Positions 33,561-42,418 of a DNA stretch of 53,783 bases are shown one piece after another. The position numbers and the translations under genes are program-made. This DNA comes from Actinomadura sp. HBU206391 (GTDB taxonomy: Bacteria; Actinomycetota; Actinomycetes; Streptosporangiales; Streptosporangiaceae): assembly GCF_014323665.1 (NCBI RefSeq), contig NZ_JABVEB010000028.1, forward strand, positions 1-53,783, written 5' to 3'. The notes under the pieces were generated by a model. That model did not search any database, was not told the DNA's origin, and was given only the letters and a program-made list of their open reading frames with translations. Positions within the stretch are counted from its first letter, which is position 1. Each line of letters starts with the position of its first letter.

Positions 33561-33610
33561 ACGTGGGGTCGGCGACCCGCACGAACGGCGATGAGGAAGC
33601 CGCCGGTCGA

Positions 33611-33826
33611 CTATCCGGGGGCTCGGCGCCCGTAGGAGGCGGCGAGTAACCCTTCGGCGAGCCACGCTGTCGGCGCGGCGCGATCGAATCCGACCGTGAC
33701 CGGCTCGATCGCCCAGCGCTCGCGCGGATCGATCGGCACAGCGATGCGCTCGCAGCCCGGCACCGCGTCGCACCCGGCAAGCACCGCGTCCCTGAAGACG
33801 GCGAGATCCTTGCGTCGGCTGCGCAT
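33611..33826 (-). CDS. Small conserved-looking protein of unknown function
   Basis: 71 residues, basic N-terminus (RSRRKDLAVFRDAVLAGCDA), then CERIAVPIDPRERWAIEPVT and AAPTAWLAEGLLAASYGRR. Third codon positions are GC-rich and the ATG at 33826 has GAGG eight bases upstream, so I take it as a real gene. Codon 60 is TTA. No membrane segment or known domain. It sits alone between the TagF operon and the acyltransferases and may not belong to either. Confidence 0.6.
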   Translation of the reverse strand: MRSRRKDLAVFRDAVLAGCDAVPGCERIAVPIDPRERWAIEPVTVGFDRAAPTAWLAEGLLAASYGRRAPG

Positions 33827-33873
33827 GCAATGACCTCTGGGCTACTCGCGGGCGTGTGGCGCTGGGCGCGCGA

Positions 33874-33924
33874 ACAACTGCATGATCACGGGACGGCCTC
33901 CCCCTGGCGTGATCATGCAGTTGT
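33874..33924. repeat. Inverted repeat, 17-bp perfect arms
   Basis: ACAACTGCATGATCACG at 33874-33890 is exactly complementary to 33908-33924 across a 17-base spacer; flanking GCGCGC runs extend the symmetry. It lies downstream of the leftward acyltransferase gene (stop at 33952) and so could be its terminator, or a dispersed palindromic repeat. Confidence 0.75.
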
Positions 33925-33951
33925 GCGCGCTGTTCGGGTCGCCGCAGGCGG

Positions 33952-35265
33952 TCAGGGTCTCCGGTGGCTGGGCTCGCCCGGGTGAGGAGCCTGCCCGATG
34001 GTCGGTTCCGAGGCCTGCGACGGGATGATCCGGTCGGTGGGCGGCTCGGCGGCCGGAGCCGGTTCGGTCGCCGCGGGAGCCGCAGGAGCCGCAGGAGCCG
34101 CGGGAGCCGCAGGAGCCGTGGGGACTGTGGGGACTGCGGGGACTGCGGGGACTGCGGGAGCCGCGTTGGTGGGTTTGGCGGCGTGCCTGGCCGCGGGCTT
34201 TGACAGCAGCCAGCCGACCCTGGGCTCCACCAGCCAGTGCGTCGCGCGCCGCACCGGTGCGGAGGCGAGCACGACCGACAGGCCCACCGCCGCGAGGGTC
34301 GTCAGGACGAGACCGGCCCTGGACTGCACAGCGGGCTCGTCGAGCAGCTTGGTGTAGTCGAACACCTTGAGCACCAGAGCGTGCAGCAGGAAGACGTACA
34401 TCGTCCGCGTGCCGAGCTCGGTGAACCACGTCCGGCGCTTCGGGACCAGGGCGAGGAAGGCCGCACCCAGCGCGATGGCGAGCGCGAAGGCCATGAGCCT
34501 CGCCGCCACCCCCACCGGCAGGGACATCTTCATGTCCCTGTAGGTGTCGCACCAGTAGGACAGGGCGGTCACGCGGCGGTCGACGTACGAGCTCGTCCAG
34601 AGGTAGAACGCCAGGAAAACGCCGAGCAGCACCGGCGCGCCCATCCACCACCGGGCCCGGCGGCGCAGCCGGTCGAACAGCTCGGTGTCCACGGTGAGGC
34701 CGAAGACGAAGAACGGCAGCAGGATGATGGTGTGGCCGACGTTCTTGTCCGAGCTGAGATCCCAGCCGCCCACGACGAGGGCGACGACCACCGAGGTGGT
34801 GACGGGGAAGCGCAGGTGCCGCCACAGCGGGGCCGACAGCCGCCAGCAGACCAGGGCCGCGAGGAACCAGGTGACGAAATGCGGCTCCAGCCACTGGTCG
34901 GCGGGGAACGGCTTGTCCGCAACGAAGTAGAGGTTGGCCCGGGACAGCAGGGTGAAGATGACGTACGGCGCTATCACCGTCGGGAGCAGGCCGCGCAGCT
35001 TGTCGGTCGACCGGATGTAGCCGCGGGAGAAGTACCCCGTGATGAAAGTGAACAGGGGCATGTGGAACGCGTAGATCACCATGTAGGCCGAGTGCTCGGC
35101 CTGGCTTCCGCGAAGCTGCGCCCAGAGATGACCGACCACCACGAGTGTGATCGTCATGAACTTGGCGTTGTCGAAGAAGGCGTCCCGTTGCTTGACCGGC
35201 GCTGGGGGAGCCGCGGTCGCCGGAGCGGTGTCCGGGACCTGAGGCCCGTTGAGGGTATGCGTCAT
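33952..35265 (-). CDS. Membrane acyltransferase (acyltransferase-3 family) with Ala/Pro-rich tail
   Basis: 437 residues. After a 28-residue hydrophilic lead, the acyltransferase-3 (OafA/NolL-type) core starts RDAFFDNAKFMTITLVVVGH, with the conserved FDNAK and a histidine in VVGH. About ten hydrophobic segments fill residues 35-350 (for example YVIFTLLSRANLYF, MYVFLLHALVLKVFDYTKLL). The C-terminal ~70 residues are an Ala/Pro/Thr repeat with no fold. This family moves acyl groups onto sugars on the outer face of the membrane. ATG at 35265 with a weak GGAA upstream. A paralogue is encoded 138 bases upstream. O-acetylation of the wall polymer is the likely role by context. Confidence 0.88.
   Translation of the reverse strand: MTHTLNGPQVPDTAPATAAPPAPVKQRDAFFDNAKFMTITLVVVGHLWAQLRGSQAEHSAYMVIYAFHMPLFTFITGYFSRGYIRSTDKLRGLLPTVIAPYVIFTLLSRANLYFVADKPFPADQWLEPHFVTWFLAALVCWRLSAPLWRHLRFPVTTSVVVALVVGGWDLSSDKNVGHTIILLPFFVFGLTVDTELFDRLRRRARWWMGAPVLLGVFLAFYLWTSSYVDRRVTALSYWCDTYRDMKMSLPVGVAARLMAFALAIALGAAFLALVPKRRTWFTELGTRTMYVFLLHALVLKVFDYTKLLDEPAVQSRAGLVLTTLAAVGLSVVLASAPVRRATHWLVEPRVGWLLSKPAARHAAKPTNAAPAVPAVPAVPTVPTAPAAPAAPAAPAAPAATEPAPAAEPPTDRIIPSQASEPTIGQAPHPGEPSHRRP
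34070..34165. repeat. 9-bp tandem repeat encoding the acyltransferase Ala/Pro tail
   Basis: About ten units of GCCGCAGGA and variants (GCCGCGGGA, ACTGCGGGG) in register, on the opposite strand encoding the PAAPAAPAV-type tail. In-frame period (three residues) implies length variation without frameshift. Confidence 0.85.
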
Positions 35266-35403
35266 GGTTCCGTGGGGGGTGCGAGGGGCTCAGCCGATGT
35301 CCAGGGTCCTTCGAGCCCGAAGAGCGACCCTACCGACTCGGGGCGGCCGATAGTGGTCGGATTCCGTCAGATCGCCGCACTGGGCCGGCCCGGCGGTCGC
35401 CCG

Positions 35404-36534
35404 TCAGCGCTTTGACCGAGGGCGGCGCAGCGGGGTGAAGGCCCAGGTCATCCGTGGTTCGAGGGCCCAGTGCATGACCTTCACGACCGGTTTGGTGCAC
35501 AGCAGCGTGCCGACCACCGCACCGCCCGCCGCGAGCGTGAGGACGCCGGGGACGGTGTGCATCCAGTCCAGGTCGTACCAGCCGACGAACTTCATCAGCC
35601 GGGTGCCGAACCCGTGCAGCAGGTAGGCGTAGAGGGTGGTGGTGCCGAGCGTGGTGAACCACGTGCGGCGCCTGGGCACCACGGCCAGGAAGGCGGCGAC
35701 CAGGATCGTCGCGACGACGAGCATGCCGAACCGCATGAGGGTGCCGGTCACGAGGTCGACGCCCAGTTTCGCGTGGCTGCTGCGCCAGTAGACCCACTCG
35801 GTGGCCATGTGCCGGTCGACGACGAACGACGCGGCGAACCCGCCGGCCAGGACGAGAGCGCCGAGCACCCGGGACACCGGCCGCTTGAGCAGTTCGAAGT
35901 GCTCCGGCCGCAGCAGGAGCCCCAGCACGTAGAACGGCACCAGCCCGAAGACCCGGTGCATGTCGAGCTGGTCGGACAGGGTGCCCATGTAGGACATCAG
36001 CGAGATGGCCACCGCGACCCCGAGCGGCCAGCGGATCTGCTGCCAGACGGGGGTCGACAACCGCCACATGAAGAGCGCCATGAGGAACCACGTCAGGAAG
36101 TACGGGTCCAGCAGCGTGATGTGCAGGTTGTTGTGGCCGACCTTCCAGTCGTAGGTCGAGTAGGCGATCTCGAACACGACGTAGGGCACGCCCAGGTTGG
36201 TGATGAGCTTGCGCGCCTTGCCCCCGGAGAAGCTGAAGTTCCGGGAGAAGTAGCCGGTGATGACGATGAACACCGGCATGTGGAACATGTAGATGAACAG
36301 GTACGCGGCGTGCGCCAGGTGCACGTCGTACAGGCCCTCGATCGCATGACCCGACACCACGAGCAGGATCGCCAGGAACTTGGCGTTGTCGAAGAACGGG
36401 TCACGCGTCCTGCCGCCGGGCGCGGTCGCGGGGGCCTGCGCGGCCGGAGAGTCCGCGGGCGCGCGTCCTTCCGGACCCGCACGCCCTTCCGGACCCGCGC
36501 CGGCCGGCGGTTCGTGGACGGTGGTCTGCGTCAT
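35404..36534 (-). CDS. Membrane acyltransferase (acyltransferase-3 family), second copy
   Basis: 376 residues, paralogous to the acyltransferase at 33952: RDPFFDNAKFLAILLVVSGH is the shared core start, followed by about ten hydrophobic segments (YLFIYMFHMPVFIVITGYFS, YVVFEIAYSTYDW) and TLYAYLLHGFGTRLMKFVGW. The first ~40 residues are Pro/Ala/Glu-rich with a short GAGPEGRAGPEG duplication and no fold. It lacks the long C-terminal tail of its partner. ATG at 36534, 17 bases after the LCP gene's stop, so co-transcribed with it. Two copies suggest two acylation sites or a heteromeric arrangement; neither can be settled here. Confidence 0.88.
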   Translation of the reverse strand: MTQTTVHEPPAGAGPEGRAGPEGRAPADSPAAQAPATAPGGRTRDPFFDNAKFLAILLVVSGHAIEGLYDVHLAHAAYLFIYMFHMPVFIVITGYFSRNFSFSGGKARKLITNLGVPYVVFEIAYSTYDWKVGHNNLHITLLDPYFLTWFLMALFMWRLSTPVWQQIRWPLGVAVAISLMSYMGTLSDQLDMHRVFGLVPFYVLGLLLRPEHFELLKRPVSRVLGALVLAGGFAASFVVDRHMATEWVYWRSSHAKLGVDLVTGTLMRFGMLVVATILVAAFLAVVPRRRTWFTTLGTTTLYAYLLHGFGTRLMKFVGWYDLDWMHTVPGVLTLAAGGAVVGTLLCTKPVVKVMHWALEPRMTWAFTPLRRPRSKR

Positions 36535-36551
36535 CTGCGGCCGCGCTCCAC

Positions 36552-37991
36552 TCAGGTCGCCTTGCAGATGTTCCCGTTGGCGCGGATCTCACCTTGGAGC
36601 TTGGGGATCGAGTTCGCCTTGCGCTTCACCGGGCCGAGGTCCGGGCCGATGATCAGGTCGACGACGGCCGGGGTGCCGCCCTGCCGGGGCTGGGGGGTGG
36701 GGGACGCCCCGGTGAGCACGCCGACCAGAGTGGCCGCCTGCTGGTCACCGCCCGCGCCGTACCGAACCTGGGTGGCGGTGACGGCCCGGGGGGCGGTGCC
36801 GACGGCGACGACCTGGAAGCCCTGCGCCTTCAGCTGGTCGGCGTACCGCTGCGCATGGCCGGACACGGCAGTTCCGTTGTAGACGCGGACCCGCACCTGG
36901 CTCGCCGGCACCTTGGGGGCGGACGTGCTCTTCTTGGGCTCCTCCTTGACCTCCCGGTCGGAGCGGATCGCCGCGAAGAAGTTGTTGGCGGCCGGCTGCG
37001 CGAGCGCCACCCGGTTGGGGTCGGGCGCGTAGGCGCCGTACGGCACCGTGACGAACCGCAGCTTGCCGGCCGACATGCCCTGCATGCTGGTGGCGATCTC
37101 GCGCATGACGCCGATCGTCAGGCCCTTGTCGGTGGTGAGCGACTTCGTGCCGGCGTTGAGCAGCGAGGTCAGCTTGATGGGGTTGGCGAGCACCCCGCCG
37201 CTCATGGCCTTGTTGGCCACCGATCCCAGGAACTGCTGCTGGCGCTTGATCCGGGAGGTGTCGGAGCCGTCGCCGAGGCCGTGCCGGGCGCGGACGTAGG
37301 CCAGGGCGTCCTCGCCCTTGACGATCTGCTTGCCCTTCTTGAGGTGCAGCTTGGCCTCGCGGTCGTCGACGTCCTTGGGCAGGCAGATCTGGACGCCGCC
37401 GAGTGCGTTCACGATGCCCTTGAATCCGGCGAAGTCGACCTGCGCGAAGTGGTCGATCTTGATGTTGGTCATCGCCTCGATGGTGGCGATGGTGCAGGTG
37501 GCCCCCGCGTAGGTGAAGGCCTCATTGATCATCGCCGCGTTCGACCCGGGCGCGCGGCTGCCGTCCTTGCGCTTGCAGGACGGCCTGGGCACCACGAGGT
37601 CGCGCGGGAAGCTGATGCCGAGGGCGCCGGTGCCGCCGGGCGACAGGTGCAGCAGGATGGTCGTGTCGGCCCGCGCCGCCTCGTTCTTCAAACCGCGGCC
37701 GTACTTCGCGTTGGCGCCCGCGCGGGTGTCTGACCCCAGCAGCAGGATGTTCAGCGCCTTGTTGAGCTTCTTCGGCCGGGGACCCACCGCGGCGTCGACG
37801 TCCTCGTGGGTGATGTTGCCGTTCAGCTTCCGGTACCCGGCATAGGCGGTCAGGCTGGTGGCGACCATGATCACCGAGAGCCCTATGGAGACCCAGCCGA
37901 GGATGCGCCAGCTACGCCGACGTGCCGGCTGGGGCTCTTCCCCGTAATCGGCGTCGTCGACGTACTCCATGTACATCGGGTTGCTGCTCAT
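36552..37991 (-). CDS. LytR-CpsA-Psr (LCP) family wall-polymer ligase
   Basis: 479 residues: a cytoplasmic N-terminus of about 30 residues, one membrane helix (ILGWVSIGLSVIMVATSLTAY, in two parts), then the extracytoplasmic LCP catalytic domain (NILLLGSDTRAG, RADTTILLHLSPGG, LGISFPRDLVV, AYVRARHGLGDGSDTSRIKR) and, after a Lys/Ser/Pro linker, a LytR_C domain (VRVRVYNGTAVSGHAQRYAD). LCP proteins move polyprenyl-linked glycopolymers onto peptidoglycan. I chose the ATG at 37991, which has GGAG close upstream; a GTG at 38000 is the alternative. It sits 16 bases after the TIGR03089 gene and 17 before an acyltransferase, so one leftward operon. It is the likely attachment enzyme for the polymer made here. 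Confidence 0.93.
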   Translation of the reverse strand: MSSNPMYMEYVDDADYGEEPQPARRRSWRILGWVSIGLSVIMVATSLTAYAGYRKLNGNITHEDVDAAVGPRPKKLNKALNILLLGSDTRAGANAKYGRGLKNEAARADTTILLHLSPGGTGALGISFPRDLVVPRPSCKRKDGSRAPGSNAAMINEAFTYAGATCTIATIEAMTNIKIDHFAQVDFAGFKGIVNALGGVQICLPKDVDDREAKLHLKKGKQIVKGEDALAYVRARHGLGDGSDTSRIKRQQQFLGSVANKAMSGGVLANPIKLTSLLNAGTKSLTTDKGLTIGVMREIATSMQGMSAGKLRFVTVPYGAYAPDPNRVALAQPAANNFFAAIRSDREVKEEPKKSTSAPKVPASQVRVRVYNGTAVSGHAQRYADQLKAQGFQVVAVGTAPRAVTATQVRYGAGGDQQAATLVGVLTGASPTPQPRQGGTPAVVDLIIGPDLGPVKRKANSIPKLQGEIRANGNICKAT

Positions 37992-38007
37992 GGGCTCCAC
38001 AGGCTAT

Positions 38008-38838
38008 TCACAGAAGGCGGCGTACGGGCCCGGTTCGGGGATCCCATCCGGGTACTCCGGCCACAGCGGTCACATGCTCCAAAGAGAGTCGTCGATCTAG
38101 GGTGACTTTGTCGAGGTTTCGTTGAATTATGACCGAACCGTTAGCACTCAGGGGCGCCAGCAGTGCAGCCAAGACCCCTTCGAGTGTGATAAGTGGCAGG
38201 TCGACCAGTATCCGGCTCTGGGCGTCCAGTTGCCAGGTCACGGCCGCCTCACGAGCCCGGCGCACGAGATCGGTGGCGGAGAATGTGGCGTTCATCACAA
38301 TGAGCGCCGGCTCGTCGGGATCCACCTCCGCGTACGGTACGAAGTCGTCCGCGTACGCACGGATCTCCACGGCGTAGTCGACGACGCCGGGAGGCGCCGC
38401 GGAGAGCGGCGCGCCGAGCGAGTGCAGCGACAGCCCGACCACCTCACGCGCGCCGGTGTCGGCCGGCACCTCCGGCAAGAGCTCCTCGGCCACCGCGACG
38501 ATGTCCGCGCGGACCGTGCCGAGGTCGCCACCCTCGCCACGCGGTGACCCCTCCGTCGTCGCGGCCACGGGCACGGCGACCACGCCGGCCGACCAGCACG
38601 CCATCAGCCACACCGCCGTCTGCCAGTGCGGCGGCAGGGCGAGGGCCACCCGGTCGCCGGGCTCGGCGTCCAGCCCGTCGACGAGCAGGTTCGCGGTCTT
38701 CGCCACCCAGTTCGCGAAGACCTTGGCCGAGAGTTCGATGCGCTCGCCGGTCGCGTCGTCGTAGAACGTCACCAGCGGGCGGGACGGGTCGGCCGCGAGG
38801 GCGGACGCGAGCAGGTCGGCGGGAGTGCGGTCTGACAT
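38008..38838 (-). CDS. TIGR03089-family AMP-binding-like protein
   Basis: 276 residues, matching the actinobacterial TIGR03089 family, which looks like the N-terminal half of an acyl-CoA synthetase: FYDDATGERIELSAKVFANW, TANLLVDGLDAEPGDRVALA and LPPHWQTAVWLMACWSAGVV are as in the AMP-binding enzymes. The C-terminal catalytic lobe and the usual ATP-binding loop are not there, so it is unlikely to be a full ligase. ATG at 38838. First gene of a leftward run that continues with the LCP ligase after 16 bases, a linkage that is repeatedly seen for this family. Function is unknown. Confidence 0.88.
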   Translation of the reverse strand: MSDRTPADLLASALAADPSRPLVTFYDDATGERIELSAKVFANWVAKTANLLVDGLDAEPGDRVALALPPHWQTAVWLMACWSAGVVAVPVAATTEGSPRGEGGDLGTVRADIVAVAEELLPEVPADTGAREVVGLSLHSLGAPLSAAPPGVVDYAVEIRAYADDFVPYAEVDPDEPALIVMNATFSATDLVRRAREAAVTWQLDAQSRILVDLPLITLEGVLAALLAPLSANGSVIIQRNLDKVTLDRRLSLEHVTAVAGVPGWDPRTGPVRRLL

Positions 38839-39075
38839 AGCGCAGAGCGTATGACCAACGCGGCCGCCCGGGGCCGCGCGAGGAGTAAAGGGAACGGTGG
38901 GAGCGGCGGAACCGGTGCGGGCGCGAGCACAACGCCGGGACGACTACGGTCGGCGGGGATGGTGACGCTACGCTCCGCTGCGGTGGACATGCGAGGACGC
39001 ATGGTTCACGCACTGACGCATGGTCGTGCGCGGAGGCCCGTGCGCGGAGGCGAAGGCTACGGACCGGGGTGGGAC

Positions 39076-41106
39076 ATGAGTGCGGGCAGCACTCTCGCGC
39101 GCGTCACGGTCGCTCCGGCGCTCCTGCTCGTCGCGTGGCTGGTCGCCGCCCTGCCGCTGCTGATGACGGGGACGTTCACCATCGGTCCCGCTCTCGCGCT
39201 CTTCGTGCTGGCCACGGCCGTCATCCTCACCCTCGGATTCCGGGGCGTGCGCGCCCGGGTCGTCCCGGTCCGCCAAGAGGCCTCGTGGTGGGCGGTCGCC
39301 GGCGTGGTCGCGGTGACGCTGGCGTTCCTCGTCCTGCAGCTGGCGATGTGCTCGGAGCAGATCATCGTCCGGCGCGACCCGGCGTCGTACGTGCAGTTCA
39401 CCACCTGGCTGACCGGTCACGGTTCGCTGCCGATCCCGCAGATGCGGTGGGCGTTCGGCGGCGGCGACCCGGCCCTCACCTACCAGAGCCCCGCGTTCTA
39501 CCAGCGCGGTGACGCGCTCATCCCACAGTTCATGGCCGGGCTGCCGTTGATCCTGTCCCTCGGCGGCTGGATCGGCGGGACGCCCGCCATCGTCGGAATG
39601 GCGCCCGTACTCGGAGCGTGCGCCGTGCTGTCGTTCGCCGGGCTGGTCGCCCGGCTCGTGGGGCCGCGGTGGGCGCCGCTCGGGGCACTGGCCCTCGCGC
39701 TCACGCTCCCGATGCAGTGGGTGTCGCGGGCGACCTACAGCGAGCTCCCCGCGCTGGTGTTGCTGCTCGGCGGGCTGGCGCTGCTGCACGACGTCCGCGA
39801 GCTGCGCTCAGGGGCGGCGAGGATCGGGAGCCTGCTGGCCGGGCTCGCGCTCGGGCTCACCGTGCTGGTCCGCATCGACGGGCTCCGCGACGTGCTGCCG
39901 GTCGTGGTGTTCGCCGGCCTGCTGACGATCCGCCGGCGGCCGACCGGGCTCTGGCTGTTCGCCGGGCTGGCGCTCGGCGCGGGCGCCGGGGTGATCGAGG
40001 GCTTCGTGCTGTCAGGGCCCTACCTCAAGTACCTGCACGCGTCACTGAACCCGCTGCTGCTGATGAGCGTGGCGGTGGTGCTCGGAACGGCGGTCCTGGT
40101 GGCGCTGAGCCGGGTGTCCCGTGTGCGTGACCGGCTCCGGCGGGTGGGCGTACGGCTGTCGTCGGGACGGGTGCCCGACGTGGTCGCCGTCCTCACCGTG
40201 CTCGTGATGATCGGCTTCGCGGTGCGCCCGTACCTCCAGACCGTCGTGCGGGTGCCGGCGAACGCCGACGACCGGATGAACGCCTCGTTCATCACGCTGG
40301 CCCAGCGGGCGAACGGGCTGCCCGCCGAGCTGGGCCGGCAGTACTCGGAGAACTCCCTCTACTGGGTCGGGTGGTACATCGGCGTGCCCGCGCTGCTGCT
40401 CGCCACCGTGGGCGCGGCGCTGCTCAGCCGCCGGCTGATGTGGCGCCGCTCGCCCGAGTGGCTGCTGCCGTACGCGGTGATCGCCTGGACCACGGTGACC
40501 ACCCTGTGGCGGCCGGGCATCACCCCTGACCACCCGTGGGCGGCCCGGCGGCTGATCTCGATCGTGATTCCCGGGCTGCTGCTGCTGGCGCTGTGGGCCC
40601 TCGCCTGGGCGCTGCGGCAGGTCCGGCGGCTCGGGTACGGCCGGGGCGTGACCCGGGCGACGGCCGTCGCGGGGGTGCTGCTCGTGCTCGTGCCGATCGG
40701 CCTCACCTCGGCCGGGCTGATGTTCACCCGGACCGAGCAGGGCGAGGTGGCAGCGGTGCGCTCCCTCTGCGCCAGGCTCGGCCAGGGCACGTCGGTCGTC
40801 ATCGTCGAACGGGTCACCGCCGACCGCTTCACCCAGGTGATCCGGGGGATGTGCGGGGTGCCGACCGCGCGCACCGTCAGGGGCGCGAGCGAGCAGGACG
40901 TACGGCGGGTCATCGGCAGGATCTACGCGGTGGGGCGCCGCCCGGTCGTCCTCGGCGCGCTCCCGTCCAGCGTTGCTCCGTACGGCGAGGCGCGGCAGGT
41001 CGTGCACGTCAAGACCCGCCAGGACGAGCACTCTCTGGTCACCCCGCCCGACGGCACTTGGGGCCTCACCATCGACGTGTGGATGAGCGAGCCGCTCAGG
41101 TCCTGA
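39076..41106 (+). CDS. Polytopic membrane GT-C glycosyltransferase
   Basis: 676 residues with about 13 hydrophobic segments between residues 10 and 570 and a short extracytoplasmic C-terminal domain. The first large loop contains IIVRRDPASYVQFTTWL with D101, the acidic residue typical of GT-C enzymes that use polyprenyl-phosphate sugars. The ATG at 39076 follows GGGGTGGG; upstream in-frame ATGs at 38851 and later are less likely, because bases 38851-39075 have clearly fewer GC-ending codons (about 70%) than the rest. Its 237-base leader separates it from the divergent TIGR03089 gene. Extracytoplasmic glycosylation of a wall polymer or protein is inferred. Confidence 0.8.
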   Translation: MSAGSTLARVTVAPALLLVAWLVAALPLLMTGTFTIGPALALFVLATAVILTLGFRGVRARVVPVRQEASWWAVAGVVAVTLAFLVLQLAMCSEQIIVRRDPASYVQFTTWLTGHGSLPIPQMRWAFGGGDPALTYQSPAFYQRGDALIPQFMAGLPLILSLGGWIGGTPAIVGMAPVLGACAVLSFAGLVARLVGPRWAPLGALALALTLPMQWVSRATYSELPALVLLLGGLALLHDVRELRSGAARIGSLLAGLALGLTVLVRIDGLRDVLPVVVFAGLLTIRRRPTGLWLFAGLALGAGAGVIEGFVLSGPYLKYLHASLNPLLLMSVAVVLGTAVLVALSRVSRVRDRLRRVGVRLSSGRVPDVVAVLTVLVMIGFAVRPYLQTVVRVPANADDRMNASFITLAQRANGLPAELGRQYSENSLYWVGWYIGVPALLLATVGAALLSRRLMWRRSPEWLLPYAVIAWTTVTTLWRPGITPDHPWAARRLISIVIPGLLLLALWALAWALRQVRRLGYGRGVTRATAVAGVLLVLVPIGLTSAGLMFTRTEQGEVAAVRSLCARLGQGTSVVIVERVTADRFTQVIRGMCGVPTARTVRGASEQDVRRVIGRIYAVGRRPVVLGALPSSVAPYGEARQVVHVKTRQDEHSLVTPPDGTWGLTIDVWMSEPLRS

Positions 41107-41169
41107 CCTCCCGCACGGCGGGCGGGAATCCGGCCGCGGATCACGATTCGGCGGAGGGGCTTGCGAGCT

Positions 41170-41200
41170 TTGACATGAGCCACGGAAGCTCCACTATTCT
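41170..41200 (+). promoter_or_regulatory. Candidate promoter for the methyltransferase-GT2-GT2-amidotransferase operon
   Basis: TTGACA at 41170-41175 is a perfect -35; TATTCT at 41195-41200 is a good -10, but the 19-base spacer is longer than ideal. Start of transcription would fall near 41207, about 45 bases before the first gene at 41252. Confidence 0.55.
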
Positions 41201-41251
41201 GGCGAAACTCGGACAATCATGTGCCGTGGGACAAGGGTTGCGGGGCAGGAC

Positions 41252-42418
41252 ATGACGGGATTGTCGCCGAGGCGATTGACGATTGCGCTGGGCGTCATGG
41301 TGGTCGGGGGGATCCTCTGCCTCGCGGTGCTCACGGTCGCGGACGTCGTGAGCGTCGCCGTCGCCGGCGGTCTGGCGCTCGGCGGCTCGGCTCTCGCCGT
41401 GCTCATGGTCATTCTGATCGGCGTGCGCCGTGTCGACGCGAAGGTGCAGAGGTCCCTGCGCGAGAACCGCCGGCATCGCGAACAGCCCGTGGTCACCGCG
41501 CAGGCGGGGCCGAACGGGCTGGACGAGGTTCGCGAGAAGGTCGAGGAGGTGCTCGGCGCACTCGGCGAGGACCGGATCGAGGTCCTCTCCCGATGGTCGG
41601 AGGCCCGCTCGCAGATCGATGAGCGCCTCGCCTCACTCGCCGCGGACATGGAGCGGCGGGCCGACGCGCTGGACGCGCGCATGAGCGAGTTCGGCGGCCG
41701 CGTCGAGGCTCTCACGGCGCTCGACGGTCGCCTGCGCGAACTCGAGAGGGACGTGTCTCGGACGCTGAAGTCGGTCACCTCGGCCGCCGATGCCACCTAC
41801 GCGCGGCTGGAGGCGTACGCCGACCTGCGCGGATGGCTCCAGCCACGCGCGCCGATGCCCGCTCTTCGGGGCTGGGCCATCAGCCCGGACGTGCTGCATC
41901 TCGCCGCCGAGATCATCTGGCGCAAGCGCCCGAAGGTGATCGTCGAGTGCGGAAGCGGCTCTTCGAGCGTCTGGCTCGGATATGTGGTGGAGCGGCTGGG
42001 GGGCGGCCGGGTGATCGCCCTCGAACACGACGAGCGTTACCTGCAGGTCTCTCGTGACCTGGTGCGCGCCCACGGCATGGAGGACGTCGTCGAGATCCGG
42101 CATGCTCCGCTGGAGGCCTGGCGGGACGGCGACGAGGAGTACTCCTGGTACGCCATGAGCGCGATCGAGGACCTCCACGACATCGGGGTGCTCCTGGTGG
42201 ACGGCCCGCCGGGACCGACCGGCCCGCAGGCGCGGTACCCCGCCCTGCCGGTGCTGCTCTCCCGCTGCTCCGAGGATGTCACCGTCGTGCTCGACGACGC
42301 GGACCGTCAGGACGAGCGGGCGCTGAGCGACCGGTGGCTGGCCGCGTATCCGGAACTCGAGCGTACGGCTCCCAAGGGCGGCGGCTCCGCGCACGTCTTC
42401 ACCCGGCGAACCCGGTGA
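41252..42418 (+). CDS. Membrane-anchored SAM-dependent methyltransferase with coiled coil
   Basis: 388 residues. Two membrane segments near the N-terminus (residues 9-30 and 34-57), a coiled coil (about 85-175, with DEVREKVEEVLGALGEDRIE and RLRELERDVSRTL), then a class I methyltransferase domain. The SAM-binding motif is KVIVECGSGSSSVWLGYVV with E232 and the glycine-rich loop after it; RVIALEHDERYLQVSRDL is motif II, and VLLVDGPPGPTGPQARYPAL and VTVVLDDADR follow. The catalytic domain stays in the cytoplasm. ATG at 41252 with CAGGAC upstream; the ATG at 41219 has no site. First gene of a coupled operon; the next starts within its stop. Methylation of a sugar or lipid-linked intermediate of the polymer is the likely role. 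Confidence 0.85.
   Translation: MTGLSPRRLTIALGVMVVGGILCLAVLTVADVVSVAVAGGLALGGSALAVLMVILIGVRRVDAKVQRSLRENRRHREQPVVTAQAGPNGLDEVREKVEEVLGALGEDRIEVLSRWSEARSQIDERLASLAADMERRADALDARMSEFGGRVEALTALDGRLRELERDVSRTLKSVTSAADATYARLEAYADLRGWLQPRAPMPALRGWAISPDVLHLAAEIIWRKRPKVIVECGSGSSSVWLGYVVERLGGGRVIALEHDERYLQVSRDLVRAHGMEDVVEIRHAPLEAWRDGDEEYSWYAMSAIEDLHDIGVLLVDGPPGPTGPQARYPALPVLLSRCSEDVTVVLDDADRQDERALSDRWLAAYPELERTAPKGGGSAHVFTRRTR

Noticed and set aside
30054..33830. Very long open frame on the minus strand (over 1200 codons) opposite the 1150-residue TagF fusion
   Set aside because: An antisense shadow of a GC-rich gene. Its translation has no domain structure and is rich in Arg/Gly/Val/Asp, while the plus-strand frame has clear GT2 and TagF motifs and a ribosome binding site.
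38851..39075. Earlier ATG starts for the GT-C gene
   Set aside because: GC at third positions drops to about 70% in this part and the translation is Gly/Arg-rich without homology; 39076 has a better site and starts just before the first membrane helix.
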